Of a DNA stretch of 64,000 nucleotides, positions 17,143 through 26,298 are shown piece by piece. The notes below the pieces were generated by a model, which ran no database searches, was not told the DNA's origin, and saw only the letters and a program-made list of their open reading frames with translations. The DNA lies in contig NZ_CP034563.1 in assembly GCF_003970675.1 (NCBI RefSeq), positions 1-64,000 of the forward strand, given 5' to 3'. Position numbers and translations under genes: made by a program. Positions within the stretch are counted from its first letter, which is position 1; every line of letters starts with the position of its first letter. This DNA is from Flammeovirga pectinis. GTDB taxonomy: Bacteria > Bacteroidota > Bacteroidia > Cytophagales > Flammeovirgaceae.

Positions 17143-18492
17143 CTATTTCTTTTTCTTTGCAACTGGGTTATCCAAGCTTGGAGGGAAACCATTTATCTGA
17201 CGCCATAATTCGTACCAAATTGGCACTTCTTCTAGCATTACCCATCCAAAAACACCTGTACCCATTCTTAATTCTTGAGGCCAATCTTCGTCTTTTTCGT
17301 TAGAGTCTTGTGTAATTAACACTCTAAAAGTACCATCTGGTTGGTTCATAAAATCAACTACTTCTACCTTACCACCAAAAGTACCAACAGACACACTTGG
17401 CCAACCAGAAAATTGGATAGATGGCCAACCATCAAAACGTAAACGAACATGTCTTCCTTCTTCAATTAAAGGAACATCCATGGTTTTAATGTAAATAGCA
17501 GCAGCTAAATGAGGTTGGTCTGGTACTAATGTTAGTAATGCCTGACTACTTTTAACGTTCTCACCAATACCACTATTTAATGCTTGTACCACTACTCCTT
17601 TTTGTGGAGCACGAATAACACGCATACCCGCACGAATTTCCATACTCGATAACTCGTTTCTTGCTTTAGCCAAAGAACCCTCACTATCTGCTATATCAGA
17701 TAAGGTGGTACTTAGTTCAGAATCTGTTTTTGCAATTTTATCAAGCGCTTCGTTTCTTGCAGCATTTTTACCCAAAATAGCATTCTGAAACTCATTGATT
17801 GCCATTTCGAATTTAGTTCTTGCACCAACTTCTTTAGATTTTGCTTGTTGATATTTACTTCTAACGCCTTCTAATTTCGTTAAAGAAATCAATCCTTTTT
17901 GGTGTAGCTCTTGATTTGCATTATACTGTCTATCTGCATTTTTCAGATCAATTTTAGACGCTTCCCAAGCAATACTATCACTTTCTACTTTAAGAATACT
18001 TTGCTCAATTTTATTATCAAATTGTTTTAATTTAATAATTAAACCTTCTTCTAGTGCATCTAATTGACGCTCTTTGGCCCGAACTTTATCTCTTTTAGCA
18101 TTAATTGCTTCTCCCTTTGCCATAATACCTTCTTCCAAACGTAGTATCATGTCTGGGTCAATGTATTTATCTTTAATTTCAGCAATGGTAAGCAATACCT
18201 GACCTGAATCTACATGTTGTCCCTCTCTTACATTCCATTGTGCAATTGTTCCATCTATTGGGCACTGTATTTTTTGAGGTCTGTCTTGTGGCGTTAACGC
18301 AGTCATTTCTCCTCTAGCTCTAATGTTTTGTTGCCAAGGAAGAATTAATACTATTCCCATAAGTATAAGAATTGCAATAAGCCATCTAGCCACTTTCTTT
18401 GCTTCGGAAGGTGTTTTTAAAGTATTTAATGAGCCAAACCTTCTATCATATTCTTGCTGATCCGAAGGCTTTTTTGGTGTTATATTTAGCAT
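17143..18492 (-). CDS. HlyD-family periplasmic adaptor (membrane fusion protein)
   Basis: The 449-residue protein has a short cytoplasmic N-terminus, one membrane helix (about 35-53, WLIAILILMGIVLILPW), a lipoyl-like half (CPIDGTIAQWNVREGQHVDSG, about 77-98), a long coiled-coil hairpin (about 120-285), the second lipoyl half (IRAPQKGVVVQALNSGIGENVKSS, about 300) and a beta-barrel region. This is the type I secretion adaptor plan. It begins 12 bp after the ABC gene, so the three form one export complex. The C-terminal lysine-rich end (PVAKKKK) is unusual but probably neutral. Confidence 0.9.
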   Translation of the reverse strand: MLNITPKKPSDQQEYDRRFGSLNTLKTPSEAKKVARWLIAILILMGIVLILPWQQNIRARGEMTALTPQDRPQKIQCPIDGTIAQWNVREGQHVDSGQVLLTIAEIKDKYIDPDMILRLEEGIMAKGEAINAKRDKVRAKERQLDALEEGLIIKLKQFDNKIEQSILKVESDSIAWEASKIDLKNADRQYNANQELHQKGLISLTKLEGVRSKYQQAKSKEVGARTKFEMAINEFQNAILGKNAARNEALDKIAKTDSELSTTLSDIADSEGSLAKARNELSSMEIRAGMRVIRAPQKGVVVQALNSGIGENVKSSQALLTLVPDQPHLAAAIYIKTMDVPLIEEGRHVRLRFDGWPSIQFSGWPSVSVGTFGGKVEVVDFMNQPDGTFRVLITQDSNEKDEDWPQELRMGTGVFGWVMLEEVPIWYELWRQINGFPPSLDNPVAKKKK

Positions 18493-18504
18493 TTTAAATC
18501 AGAA

Positions 18505-20667
18505 TTAAACGTTAAAAGATGATGTAAGGAAACATTGTTTGAAACTGTCTTGGTCTTTAACCTCATCTACAGTTCCAATAACCTCTACTTTACCGGCACT
18601 CATAATTGCAACTCGATCACTTAATGTTGATAGAATTGGATCATTACCCACAAAAATTAACGTCCAAGGGTTCTTTTTATCAGTTAAAAACGTTAGAATT
18701 TTCATTCTTACATGGCTTTCTAATTCTTGGAATGTTCTATTTAGAATCAATAACCTTGGATGGTCTACAATACACCTTGCTAGGATAAACCTTATTACAA
18801 CACTTTCTGAAAATACCTTTCCTCCTGCTGCAATTACTGTTTTTAAACCTTGTGGTTGTTTCTCAACAAAATCCAAGAGCTCTACACTTTTAAGTGCCCA
18901 AATAATATCTTCATACGTAATATTATCTCTACCCATTGTAATATTTTCTAAAATTGTTCCATCAAACAATTCTTCATCCGATAGGTTTTTAGAAATATCA
19001 CTTCTTAAACTTAGTAAATCAATATCTCTTAATGAATGATCATCGTAGCTAATTCCCCCTTTGTAATTATCAAGGAATCCTCCTAGTGCCAAAATCATAG
19101 TATCTTTACCAGAAGAATTATACCCTGCCAAACAAATACGTTCGCCAGATTTAATATCAATATTCACTCCGTTTAGCACTTTTGTTCCATTAGGGAAAGT
19201 GTAATGCAAGTCTTTCATTTTAACTGTAAGACCTTCTTTTATATTCTGATTTAACAATACGCCACCTTTTCTTTCTAAAGGTAAGTCTGTAACATGAGCA
19301 ATTTTATCTACAGCAGTTAGCATATCATAAGCTACTTCCATAGAAAGTACTAACTTTTCTGAAGCTGATAATACTAAAACAATAACGATTTCTGAGGCAA
19401 CAAATTGACCTAAATTGATCTCTCTATTAATAACCAACCAAGAACCAATTATAAGTAAACCACCTGTTACTAAGGTTTTAAAAATATATACATAAAGAAA
19501 CTGATTGATCACTACACCAAACTGTTTATTTCTATAATAAAGATAATGGTTTGTAAGATTTTCTGTTCGTTCTACTGGTAAAGATGTGTTCCCTGCTATT
19601 TTAAAAGAAAGCAACGTTCTTGCCATTTCTTCTAACCAATGCACTACTTTATACTTATACTTAGATTCTACCATATTGGCGTCCAATGCTTTTGGACCTG
19701 TTATGTAGAATAAGATGATAAGCATACCAATTAATACCATTCCAAAAACAATAAATAATGGATGATAAAACGAAAGGAGAATCATACCAAAAAGAATCTG
19801 TAAAATTGCTCCTGAAAGGTCTATCAAGAATTTTGGTAAACTTTTCTGAATGGTCAGAACATCAAAAAATCTGTTCATTAATTCAGGTGCGTAACTTCCT
19901 AAAAGCGATTCTAGTTTTATTTTTGGTAATCTAAATGCAAACTCAAAGGCTGCTTTAACAAATACTCGTCGTTGTAATGTCTCCACTACTTTTAACTGCA
20001 TTATTTGTAAACCACCGGTAAACATTGTCACTACAATCACTAACCCAATCATAACAGAAATGGAATCAATTACTACTCCACCTGCTATTAATTCTATAAC
20101 GGTTTGTACACCTAATGGTAATACTAAACCAAATAATGAAATTAATAATGCGTATAAATAGATGTAACCAATGTCTTTCTTTTCTGCAGAAAGTAATCTA
20201 TATAATCTTGCAATTGATGAATTTTTTTTTTTCGTTTTTTCATCAGAAATCATAGGGTTATTAGAAATAGGCACTGCATATTCTACTTCCCCATCGTCGT
20301 TTCTAACTAAATGATCTAATGCTCTTGTAAGGTTAATATCAGATTCTTGTCCTAAGACATCTATAGCCGTTGCAAGAACTTTCCCTTTTTCATCAGCACA
20401 AAAAATTACAGGCATTTTAGAACCATCTAAATTACAAAGTGCAATAAATGGTGTAATACTTTTTTCTAAATGTGTTGTTAACTGATTGATGGTGCCCCTG
20501 TTTCTAACAATTGCTAGATTAATGGCATCTGCATAACGCACAAAAACTTCCCAGAAATCTTTCCCTTCAATTGCGTCTACTATTGGCTCTTGAAAATCTG
20601 TTTCAACTGGATGATTGATTTGAGATGACAGAAGATAACTAAGTTTCTTATATCCTTTGTTTGTCAT
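18505..20667 (-). CDS. ABC exporter (type I secretion-like) with a degenerate nucleotide-binding domain
   Basis: The 720-residue protein has an N-terminal domain of about 150 residues resembling the inactive C39-like domain of type I exporters, a transmembrane domain (about 165-440) and a C-terminal ABC domain (about 480-720). Every ATPase motif I can locate is altered. Walker A reads GYNSSGKDT (515-523), with Asp where Ser/Thr should follow Lys521. The signature LSGGQ is FSESV (619-623). Walker B LLILDE is LLILNR (Asn643, Arg644). The switch His is Asn675. The Q-loop segment reads SKNLSDEELF without a clear Gln. The reading frame is intact over 2.1 kb, so this is a maintained gene. It heads the HlyD-TolC-methyltransferase operon, with no second ABC gene beside it. 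It may pair with an active ABC subunit encoded elsewhere, or work without hydrolysis. Confidence 0.85.
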   Translation of the reverse strand: MTNKGYKKLSYLLSSQINHPVETDFQEPIVDAIEGKDFWEVFVRYADAINLAIVRNRGTINQLTTHLEKSITPFIALCNLDGSKMPVIFCADEKGKVLATAIDVLGQESDINLTRALDHLVRNDDGEVEYAVPISNNPMISDEKTKKKNSSIARLYRLLSAEKKDIGYIYLYALLISLFGLVLPLGVQTVIELIAGGVVIDSISVMIGLVIVVTMFTGGLQIMQLKVVETLQRRVFVKAAFEFAFRLPKIKLESLLGSYAPELMNRFFDVLTIQKSLPKFLIDLSGAILQILFGMILLSFYHPLFIVFGMVLIGMLIILFYITGPKALDANMVESKYKYKVVHWLEEMARTLLSFKIAGNTSLPVERTENLTNHYLYYRNKQFGVVINQFLYVYIFKTLVTGGLLIIGSWLVINREINLGQFVASEIVIVLVLSASEKLVLSMEVAYDMLTAVDKIAHVTDLPLERKGGVLLNQNIKEGLTVKMKDLHYTFPNGTKVLNGVNIDIKSGERICLAGYNSSGKDTMILALGGFLDNYKGGISYDDHSLRDIDLLSLRSDISKNLSDEELFDGTILENITMGRDNITYEDIIWALKSVELLDFVEKQPQGLKTVIAAGGKVFSESVVIRFILARCIVDHPRLLILNRTFQELESHVRMKILTFLTDKKNPWTLIFVGNDPILSTLSDRVAIMSAGKVEVIGTVDEVKDQDSFKQCFLTSSFNV

Positions 20668-20713
20668 TATTTTAGTAATATAGATTCGTGACGTAGTAGT
20701 GTTAAGTTGAACA

Positions 20714-20721
20714 CAAAATTA
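20714..20721 (-). promoter_or_regulatory. Candidate -7 box (TAATTTTG) for the export operon
   Basis: Read on the minus strand, TAATTTTG matches TAnnTTTG and lies 46 bp before the ABC start codon. No clear -33 element is seen. Confidence 0.35.
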
Positions 20722-20847
20722 ATAGAAATGTTTAGAGGTTATTGTCTCGATTATGCAAATAGAACATAATAACCTGTTGTATACTATTAAATTTTGTTAT
20801 TTGAGGAACTTTAGATGATAATTTCGACTCAAATGTCTGTTTCCAAA

Positions 20848-21438
20848 TTATCTATTCATCTTAAACAAGAGTGATTTTTTAATTACATCCCACTCATCTC
20901 TAACAATAGAAAAAACAACGGTATCTCTTAAAGTTCCATCTAAACCTATCTGATGGTTTCTAAGTATTCCGTCTTGTTTTGCTCCCAATCTAGCAATTGC
21001 ATTCCTAGAAGCATGGTTATGCCAATGTGTTCTAAACTCTACGGCAATACATTTTAAATTTTCAAAAGCATACTTTAATAAAAGATATTTACACTCCGTA
21101 TTAACTCCAGTTTTTTGGAATGATTTTGCATACCAAGTTGCTCCAATTTCTAAACGTCTATGCATGGCTGTTGCATTTAGAAAACGAGTTGTCCCTATTA
21201 CTTTACCAGATTTTTTATCTACAACTGCAAATGGTAAACCATTATCATAATGGAAGGAGTTTAATGCTTTCTCAATGTATTCATCTATGGAATCTTTGGA
21301 AGGAACAGATGTAAACCAAAGGTTCCAAAGTTCACCGTCATCTGCGGCAGCTATTAAATGGTCTTTATGGTCTAATTGTAAAGGAATAAGTTTTACCAAC
21401 TCTCCTTCTAATTCTATTCTCTTAAGCCATTTCCCCAT
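20848..21438 (-). CDS. GNAT-family acetyltransferase (RimJ/RimL type)
   Basis: The 196-residue protein has the GNAT layout: an N-terminal LEGELVKLIPLQLDH strand, central GKVIGTTRFL and LEIGATWYAKSFQKTG (acetyl-CoA-binding region) and the family's RTHWHNHASRNAIARLGAKQDGIL segment, which is typical of RimJ/RimL-like N-acetyltransferases. It is 180 bp upstream of the export operon on the same strand. The exact acceptor (a protein N-terminus, amino acid or small molecule) cannot be told. Confidence 0.85.
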   Translation of the reverse strand: MGKWLKRIELEGELVKLIPLQLDHKDHLIAAADDGELWNLWFTSVPSKDSIDEYIEKALNSFHYDNGLPFAVVDKKSGKVIGTTRFLNATAMHRRLEIGATWYAKSFQKTGVNTECKYLLLKYAFENLKCIAVEFRTHWHNHASRNAIARLGAKQDGILRNHQIGLDGTLRDTVVFSIVRDEWDVIKKSLLFKMNR

Positions 21439-21488
21439 AATAAAGTTATGTTGTAGTTATAAAATGTTGAGCATAATTTTGTTTGAAC

Positions 21489-21525
21489 AAAAATAAGGGA
21501 GAAATGATATTCCTCCCTTATTTTT
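21489..21525 (-). terminator. Terminator after the VIT-domain gene
   Basis: AAAAATAAGGGAG pairs perfectly with CTCCCTTATTTTT around an 11-base loop. It lies 55 bp past the stop of the minus-strand VIT-domain gene; its symmetrical T runs would allow it to work both ways. Confidence 0.85.
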
Positions 21526-21579
21526 AAAGTTATTTCACATTATATAACGAGCTGTAAGGTACTACACTAGAATCTAAGG

Positions 21580-24570
21580 TTAGTTGGCTACTTTAAATTC
21601 TAATGTTCCAATATCAAAAATCCCTTTCTGAATTTCAGACAATTGTAAGCTCACAACACTACGTTCTTCACTAGGTGTACCATAATTGGTATATAGAAAT
21701 GCTCTTACAGTAACTGGGCCGAATAAAGATTGCTTTGAATTTCCGTAATAATGTGTTTGAATAAAATAATTTCCATCCACTGCATATTTTAATCTAAATT
21801 CTTCTGGTCCATAACCTTGCGTTAAGTCTTGAGATATAATACCTCCTATATCTGTTTTTTTATGTTGGTAATAACACTTCTCTTGTAACGGATCGGTTAC
21901 CCATAAATCAATATCTGTGTCTAACATATCCCAATCAATCACTATTCTAATATCTACAGGCATGTTAAAAATGAAGCGTTTATCGAGCGCAGAAATATCT
22001 ATTTTATCAGAATGTCTTGCTATTAAGTCATTCATTTCATGAAGAAGTATCATATCAATATTTCCAAATCTTCTGCTTACATCATCAGAAAAATCGCCTC
22101 CAATAATAGAATAATAACAATCTACTGCTTCTTGGTAATTACCCATATCAGCATAAACAAAAGCAAGGTCTCTAAAATTCTGAGGCTCAAAAGGTCTCAA
22201 ATCAATTAATTTTTTGAATATGAAGATTGATGTATTGTATTGTTTAAACTCTTGTAATTTTCTACCTAACGTTCTTAAAATTTCATGGTTTTCAAGATCT
22301 ATTTCTGCAAGATTACTAATTACTTGAAGTGCTAAATCTGATTTACCTTCCTTATAAAAATAAGAAGCTACATCATAGAAAAAAGAGGGTGTTTCAGCAT
22401 ATTGTTTTCTTAGAGAATAATATTTAAGTAATTGATTCCTTCCTTTTTCAGCTTTAATCTCCATTAAATACGCAGCATTAGAATCATATGTATTTAGTTT
22501 CATCACAGATTTTGTATTCCTTTTTGCAACCTTTTCTTTTAAATTCACATTTGCGCTTTCAGCAGATGGAGCCATAAAGAAAGCTTCTTCTTCTAATTCC
22601 ATATCCTCAGAAACACTTTCGTTTGCTCTGCTATGACTTGCTCGTTGTCGCGTGGCGGGAACAATAACGGTTTCTTCTAAAAAACTATCTTCTTCATCTG
22701 GTACTTCAATAATGCCATTTATAGTTTGGTCTCTTTTATTATTTTGTTTTTTTTCTTTTCTTTTTAATAACTCTTCTTTAGCAAAAGAAGTCTTGTCTTC
22801 TGCATTTTCCCACCATTCAATATCTTTTTTAAACTGTGTCCATACTACATCTAAATGGGCTATCTTGTCTTTCTCTTTGTTTGATATTTTTTCTGCTAAT
22901 AACGTATTGTATTCTTTTAATAAAGAAGATGGAGGAGTTATTTCGTGCTGAACATAATCTTCAATTCTATCTAAAACTATAAATGATGTATAATCTGTAA
23001 CAATACTATATTCTTTACCTAAGGCTGTTATTTTCCCTTTGTTCTTTTTTGATTGGATAGATAATTCATCAATCTGTTTTTGGGCCCACAGTTTTTCAAT
23101 TAAAGAAAAATCATTTTTATCGTTCTTTATAATAGTAAATGATTTTGATTCAGTTACTTTTCCATTAGTACCAAAGTTCAATTTTATTACGCTTTTATTT
23201 CCATTTAAAACACCTGTAATTCCAAAATTTCCTTCTATTAAGGTTGGTTTACTTGGGTATACCTTTTCAATTTCAGCATTATTAAATTGTGCACTTATAA
23301 ATTGTAACGGAGGGTGTGTAATTAGGTGGACTGCATTTGTGATTTTTAGTTTTTGTAAATCAATAAATACCCCATTATTTTGAACTGCTATCGATTTTAG
23401 AAAAGTTTTATTAGCGACACTATTAGCACAAATAGTATAAACAGGTTTTGTAACTTGAATTAGTGTTGAATTAGAAAAATTATGTACACCATCTGTAAAT
23501 AATAGAAACTCGTCTGTTTGTTCATCATCAAATAGTAACTGATTTATAACCGTTGCCCCATCATAATCTAAAACATTTAAATAACTTTTCACTTCGGTAA
23601 CATCTCCATTTTTAACCGTAAACCTTTTTCCCTTTTTCGCTTTAATATTAAATGGAATAATTTCTAGTTCTACGTTTTTTATCCAATCAATGTAGCTCTC
23701 TAAAAAAACAAGGTTTTTATTTATTTCTGCTGATGTTCTTGATCCTGAAATATCCCAAAGAACAGTTATTTTTTTAGGTTTGCTTTTTAATTGAACAGAT
23801 GCCAAAGGTTGTGTATTAATATAAAAGTAATTTTGATGATGAACAGTCCCCTTAGAAGTAACAATGTCTTTTATATTATCTGATTTTGGAAGATCAAAAG
23901 ATAAATTTTTAGTTAAAAGAAAATTTATCTTTTTATACTTACTTACAAATGCAGAATGTTGTTCATCGAATTTTAAAGAGATTGTATTTTTTGTATTTGA
24001 TGGAACAGCAATAGGCCTATTTACTACTTCAACATGTACTTCAAAATTATCTAATTTATTCGTGAAATCTAGAGGGAGGTTATAGTATAAACCTTGCTCA
24101 TTTACTTCTAATTCATGATCAAAAGCCACAATGCACTTTTTATATTCTTTTGGGTTTAATGGGTAAAGTGAGGTTTTGAAATTTTCTCCTACTGTTTTTT
24201 CTAAAATACCTGGGTCAATTTGTTGTCTTACAACTTGTTCAAAAACTTCTTTTGCTTTTTCTTTCTTAACAACAACTCCTTCTCTTAATTCTCCATTTAC
24301 ATCAAGTGCGTATCTAGAAACTACTTGCCCTGCCGATAAAGGAAAGTTTAAATCTCCTTTCAATATATTATCTCCATAATTATAAAAATGCATCTCCATT
24401 GTTGTTGTGGCTATATTATCCACTACAAGTACATCAATATAGAGTTTTCTTAATGCAACGGAATCACTTTTATCTATCCGATTTATGGATACATTAGGCA
24501 TTAAAATTTGTGCTGAAAGGGTAGTACTTAATACTACGTACGATAGAATAATAAAGAGTAGCTTTTTCAT
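21580..24570 (-). CDS. VIT domain / vWA-like / TPR / DUF2135 secreted protein
   Basis: The 996-residue protein has a signal peptide (ends LSAQ), an N-terminal VIT domain (about 25-155: NFPLSAGQVVSRYALDVNGE, the GVVVKKEKAKEVFE segment), a von Willebrand A-like domain whose MIDAS motif reads DISGS (about 274) with LLFTDG later, a charged low-complexity linker (about 600-690), TPR-like repeats (about 740-850) and a C-terminal DUF2135 domain (DIDLWVTDP, about 890-990). VIT and vWA pairs occur in inter-alpha-trypsin inhibitor heavy chains and many bacterial surface proteins and suggest metal-dependent protein binding. No T9SS tail or lipobox, so it is periplasmic or exported by another route. It stands alone with its own terminator. 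Function unknown. Confidence 0.8.
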   Translation of the reverse strand: MKKLLFIILSYVVLSTTLSAQILMPNVSINRIDKSDSVALRKLYIDVLVVDNIATTTMEMHFYNYGDNILKGDLNFPLSAGQVVSRYALDVNGELREGVVVKKEKAKEVFEQVVRQQIDPGILEKTVGENFKTSLYPLNPKEYKKCIVAFDHELEVNEQGLYYNLPLDFTNKLDNFEVHVEVVNRPIAVPSNTKNTISLKFDEQHSAFVSKYKKINFLLTKNLSFDLPKSDNIKDIVTSKGTVHHQNYFYINTQPLASVQLKSKPKKITVLWDISGSRTSAEINKNLVFLESYIDWIKNVELEIIPFNIKAKKGKRFTVKNGDVTEVKSYLNVLDYDGATVINQLLFDDEQTDEFLLFTDGVHNFSNSTLIQVTKPVYTICANSVANKTFLKSIAVQNNGVFIDLQKLKITNAVHLITHPPLQFISAQFNNAEIEKVYPSKPTLIEGNFGITGVLNGNKSVIKLNFGTNGKVTESKSFTIIKNDKNDFSLIEKLWAQKQIDELSIQSKKNKGKITALGKEYSIVTDYTSFIVLDRIEDYVQHEITPPSSLLKEYNTLLAEKISNKEKDKIAHLDVVWTQFKKDIEWWENAEDKTSFAKEELLKRKEKKQNNKRDQTINGIIEVPDEEDSFLEETVIVPATRQRASHSRANESVSEDMELEEEAFFMAPSAESANVNLKEKVAKRNTKSVMKLNTYDSNAAYLMEIKAEKGRNQLLKYYSLRKQYAETPSFFYDVASYFYKEGKSDLALQVISNLAEIDLENHEILRTLGRKLQEFKQYNTSIFIFKKLIDLRPFEPQNFRDLAFVYADMGNYQEAVDCYYSIIGGDFSDDVSRRFGNIDMILLHEMNDLIARHSDKIDISALDKRFIFNMPVDIRIVIDWDMLDTDIDLWVTDPLQEKCYYQHKKTDIGGIISQDLTQGYGPEEFRLKYAVDGNYFIQTHYYGNSKQSLFGPVTVRAFLYTNYGTPSEERSVVSLQLSEIQKGIFDIGTLEFKVAN

Positions 24571-24755
24571 AAAATACTAGTAATGAGTAATAATATAAGT
24601 TCTTGCGATAATATTAAGGTGTTTATTTATATCATCACTACCAATTAAATTAACATTACCATCCTACGTTTTAGTATTTTTATCAAATATTAAATAATGA
24701 AACAAGTGCTAGTTATTAAAAACTACTTTCTAATTCAAATAACTTTAATTTCAAA

Positions 24756-24793
24756 AAAAAATCACTCTACTATTATTAGTAAAGTGATTTTTA
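24756..24793 (-). terminator. Terminator after the T9SS-tail protein gene at 24814
   Basis: AAAATCACT pairs with AGTGATTTT, with a longer A run on the plus-strand left side that gives the T run on the minus strand. It lies about 20 bp past the stop. Confidence 0.75.
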
Positions 24794-24813
24794 TACAGTA
24801 TGATGTATCAATA

Positions 24814-25800
24814 TTATTGCATCTGAAACTTGATAATATCTTTTTCTTTTCCTTGTAAAAGGTGCATCACAAATACTCCTCGCCCCCAAGGTGTAGAAAG
24901 ATGTTGAGTATTTAAATTATCAAACGATTGATAAACTAACTGCCCTATCTGATTAAATATCATAATAGTATAAGGGTCATTATTATTTACATCCAAATTG
25001 ATTGTATTCCCTGCAGATTGCGGAACAGGATAAATTACTCCATTTATATCTTGACTTTCCTTTTCGCTATAAACAACCTGAATTGGTCCAAATATTTCAT
25101 TCTTACCATCAAGATCTACTTGATTTAAACGAAAATAACCTGTTCCACTACGAATTATATAATCATCGTATTGATAATCAATCTGAACATTGCTATTCCC
25201 TGCAGCAAGGATAATATCTAGTGTTTCCCAATGTCTATTATCCGAAGAAAATTGTACTTCAAAATGTTTGCTATTAATTTCCGATGCTGTACTCCAATAT
25301 AAAGAAGTACCATTCTCAAAAACTTCAGCTTCAAAATTGATAAGTTCAACAGGAAGATCGTCACCAGGATAACCACATTCTTCTTCTGGATCAAAGCCTA
25401 TTATATCATCCTTAAATGTAACTCCGTCATCAAATTCAATACAACTTTCTTCTGAGTTTTCATCCCAAATTACTTCTGTATCTCCATCCTTATTAAAAAC
25501 ATTCACTTGTTCTGCAGAGAATTCAAGGTCACCTCCTAGCATCACAAACTTTACATTAGATAAGTGAATTGAGCCGTGATTTGTTAACTTTAAAACACCT
25601 CCAGAATATATTTCATAAATAACGTTCGTTATTTTATTATCATCTTCTTCTACTATTGTAGTAATCGGAATAACTGTTTCTTTATAATTTATATTTTTAT
25701 CTTCAATGTATTTCTGACCTTTAGTTAAATGTATCGACAAAAGAGTTATAAAAAGTATGAAAGTGATACTATTTATTACTGCTGATTTATTCATTTTCAT
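24814..25800 (-). CDS. Secreted protein with T9SS type A-like C-terminal sorting domain
   Basis: The 328-residue protein has a signal peptide (about 1-29), a short beta-rich N-terminal region listing hydrophobic repeats (LKLTNHGSIHLSNVKFVMLGG), a DLPVELINFEAE segment that opens a fibronectin-like domain common in Bacteroidota (STASEINSKHFEVQFSSDN, FRLNQVDLDGKNE) and a C-terminal sorting domain (IYPVPQSAGN, TIMIFNQIGQLVYQS, RGVFVMHLLQGK). It should cross the outer membrane by T9SS. It has the same layout as the protein at 27292-28239, so the two are paralogues. No catalytic domain is visible; an adhesive or structural role is possible. Confidence 0.8.
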   Translation of the reverse strand: MKMNKSAVINSITFILFITLLSIHLTKGQKYIEDKNINYKETVIPITTIVEEDDNKITNVIYEIYSGGVLKLTNHGSIHLSNVKFVMLGGDLEFSAEQVNVFNKDGDTEVIWDENSEESCIEFDDGVTFKDDIIGFDPEEECGYPGDDLPVELINFEAEVFENGTSLYWSTASEINSKHFEVQFSSDNRHWETLDIILAAGNSNVQIDYQYDDYIIRSGTGYFRLNQVDLDGKNEIFGPIQVVYSEKESQDINGVIYPVPQSAGNTINLDVNNNDPYTIMIFNQIGQLVYQSFDNLNTQHLSTPWGRGVFVMHLLQGKEKDIIKFQMQ

Positions 25801-25916
25801 AATAAATTCGTTTAATATAAGAGTATTAAACTGTTATATTATCTCATTATGAATGTCACCTTTACATGTCACTTATTTAACGTTTAGTATAGTTTAATTT
25901 GTTTTTTTAAGCTATT

Positions 25917-26237
25917 TTAAATATCTCCTAACCCATAGTCTCGTTCTACCTTACAAATTCTTGTTTTATACGCTTTGTACCAATTCTCTCTTCCTTTATT
26001 TCTCGCTTCTGTATGTTCTGTATTTTCTTTCCAAGCTTTTATAGATGCTAAGTCTTTCCAATACGAAACAGTAATGCCTATATCTTCACGTGCCGCTTCA
26101 AAGCCAAGAAAACCATCTTGTTTACTTACCATTTCCACCATTTGATTGGCCGTTTCTTCGTAACCGTCTAGTGTATCAGTAACTAATGTTGTAAAAATCA
26201 CTGCATAATAAGGAGGTTTAGGAGTTTCTGCTATCAT
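25917..26237 (-). CDS. Antibiotic-biosynthesis-monooxygenase-fold (ABM) family protein
   Basis: The 106-residue protein has the ABM/dimeric alpha-beta barrel pattern: YYAVIFTTLVTDTLDGY, KQDGFLGFEAAREDIGITVSYWKDLASIKAWKENTEHTEA and a closing VERDYG. Members include heme-degrading and quinol monooxygenases, but many have no assigned reaction. It is 117 bp from the T9SS-tail gene and separated from the next upstream gene by a terminator, so it is probably transcribed alone. Confidence 0.8.
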   Translation of the reverse strand: MIAETPKPPYYAVIFTTLVTDTLDGYEETANQMVEMVSKQDGFLGFEAAREDIGITVSYWKDLASIKAWKENTEHTEARNKGRENWYKAYKTRICKVERDYGLGDI

Positions 26238-26257
26238 TTTTCAATTTGTTCATTTAA

Positions 26258-26292
26258 TAAAAAAATCACCTTAACTTTATATTAAGGTGATT
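26258..26292 (-). terminator. Terminator after the small membrane protein gene
   Basis: AATCACCTTAA pairs perfectly with TTAAGGTGATT over a 7-base loop, with seven T residues after it on the minus strand, 7 bp past the stop at 26299. Confidence 0.85.
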
Positions 26293-26298
26293 GAATTT

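Noticed and set aside
17142-17192. Longer start for the TolC gene
   Set aside because: It lies inside the HlyD gene and precedes a clean signal peptide starting at 17141.
18539-19039. A 166-residue plus-strand frame opposite the ABC exporter
   Set aside because: It is fully antisense to a well-supported gene and has low-complexity Ser/Leu/Ile content typical of shadow frames.
22652-24379. Several open frames on the plus strand inside the VIT-domain gene (60-114 residues)
   Set aside because: They are antisense shadows of an intact 996-residue gene, with no start context or recognisable protein features.
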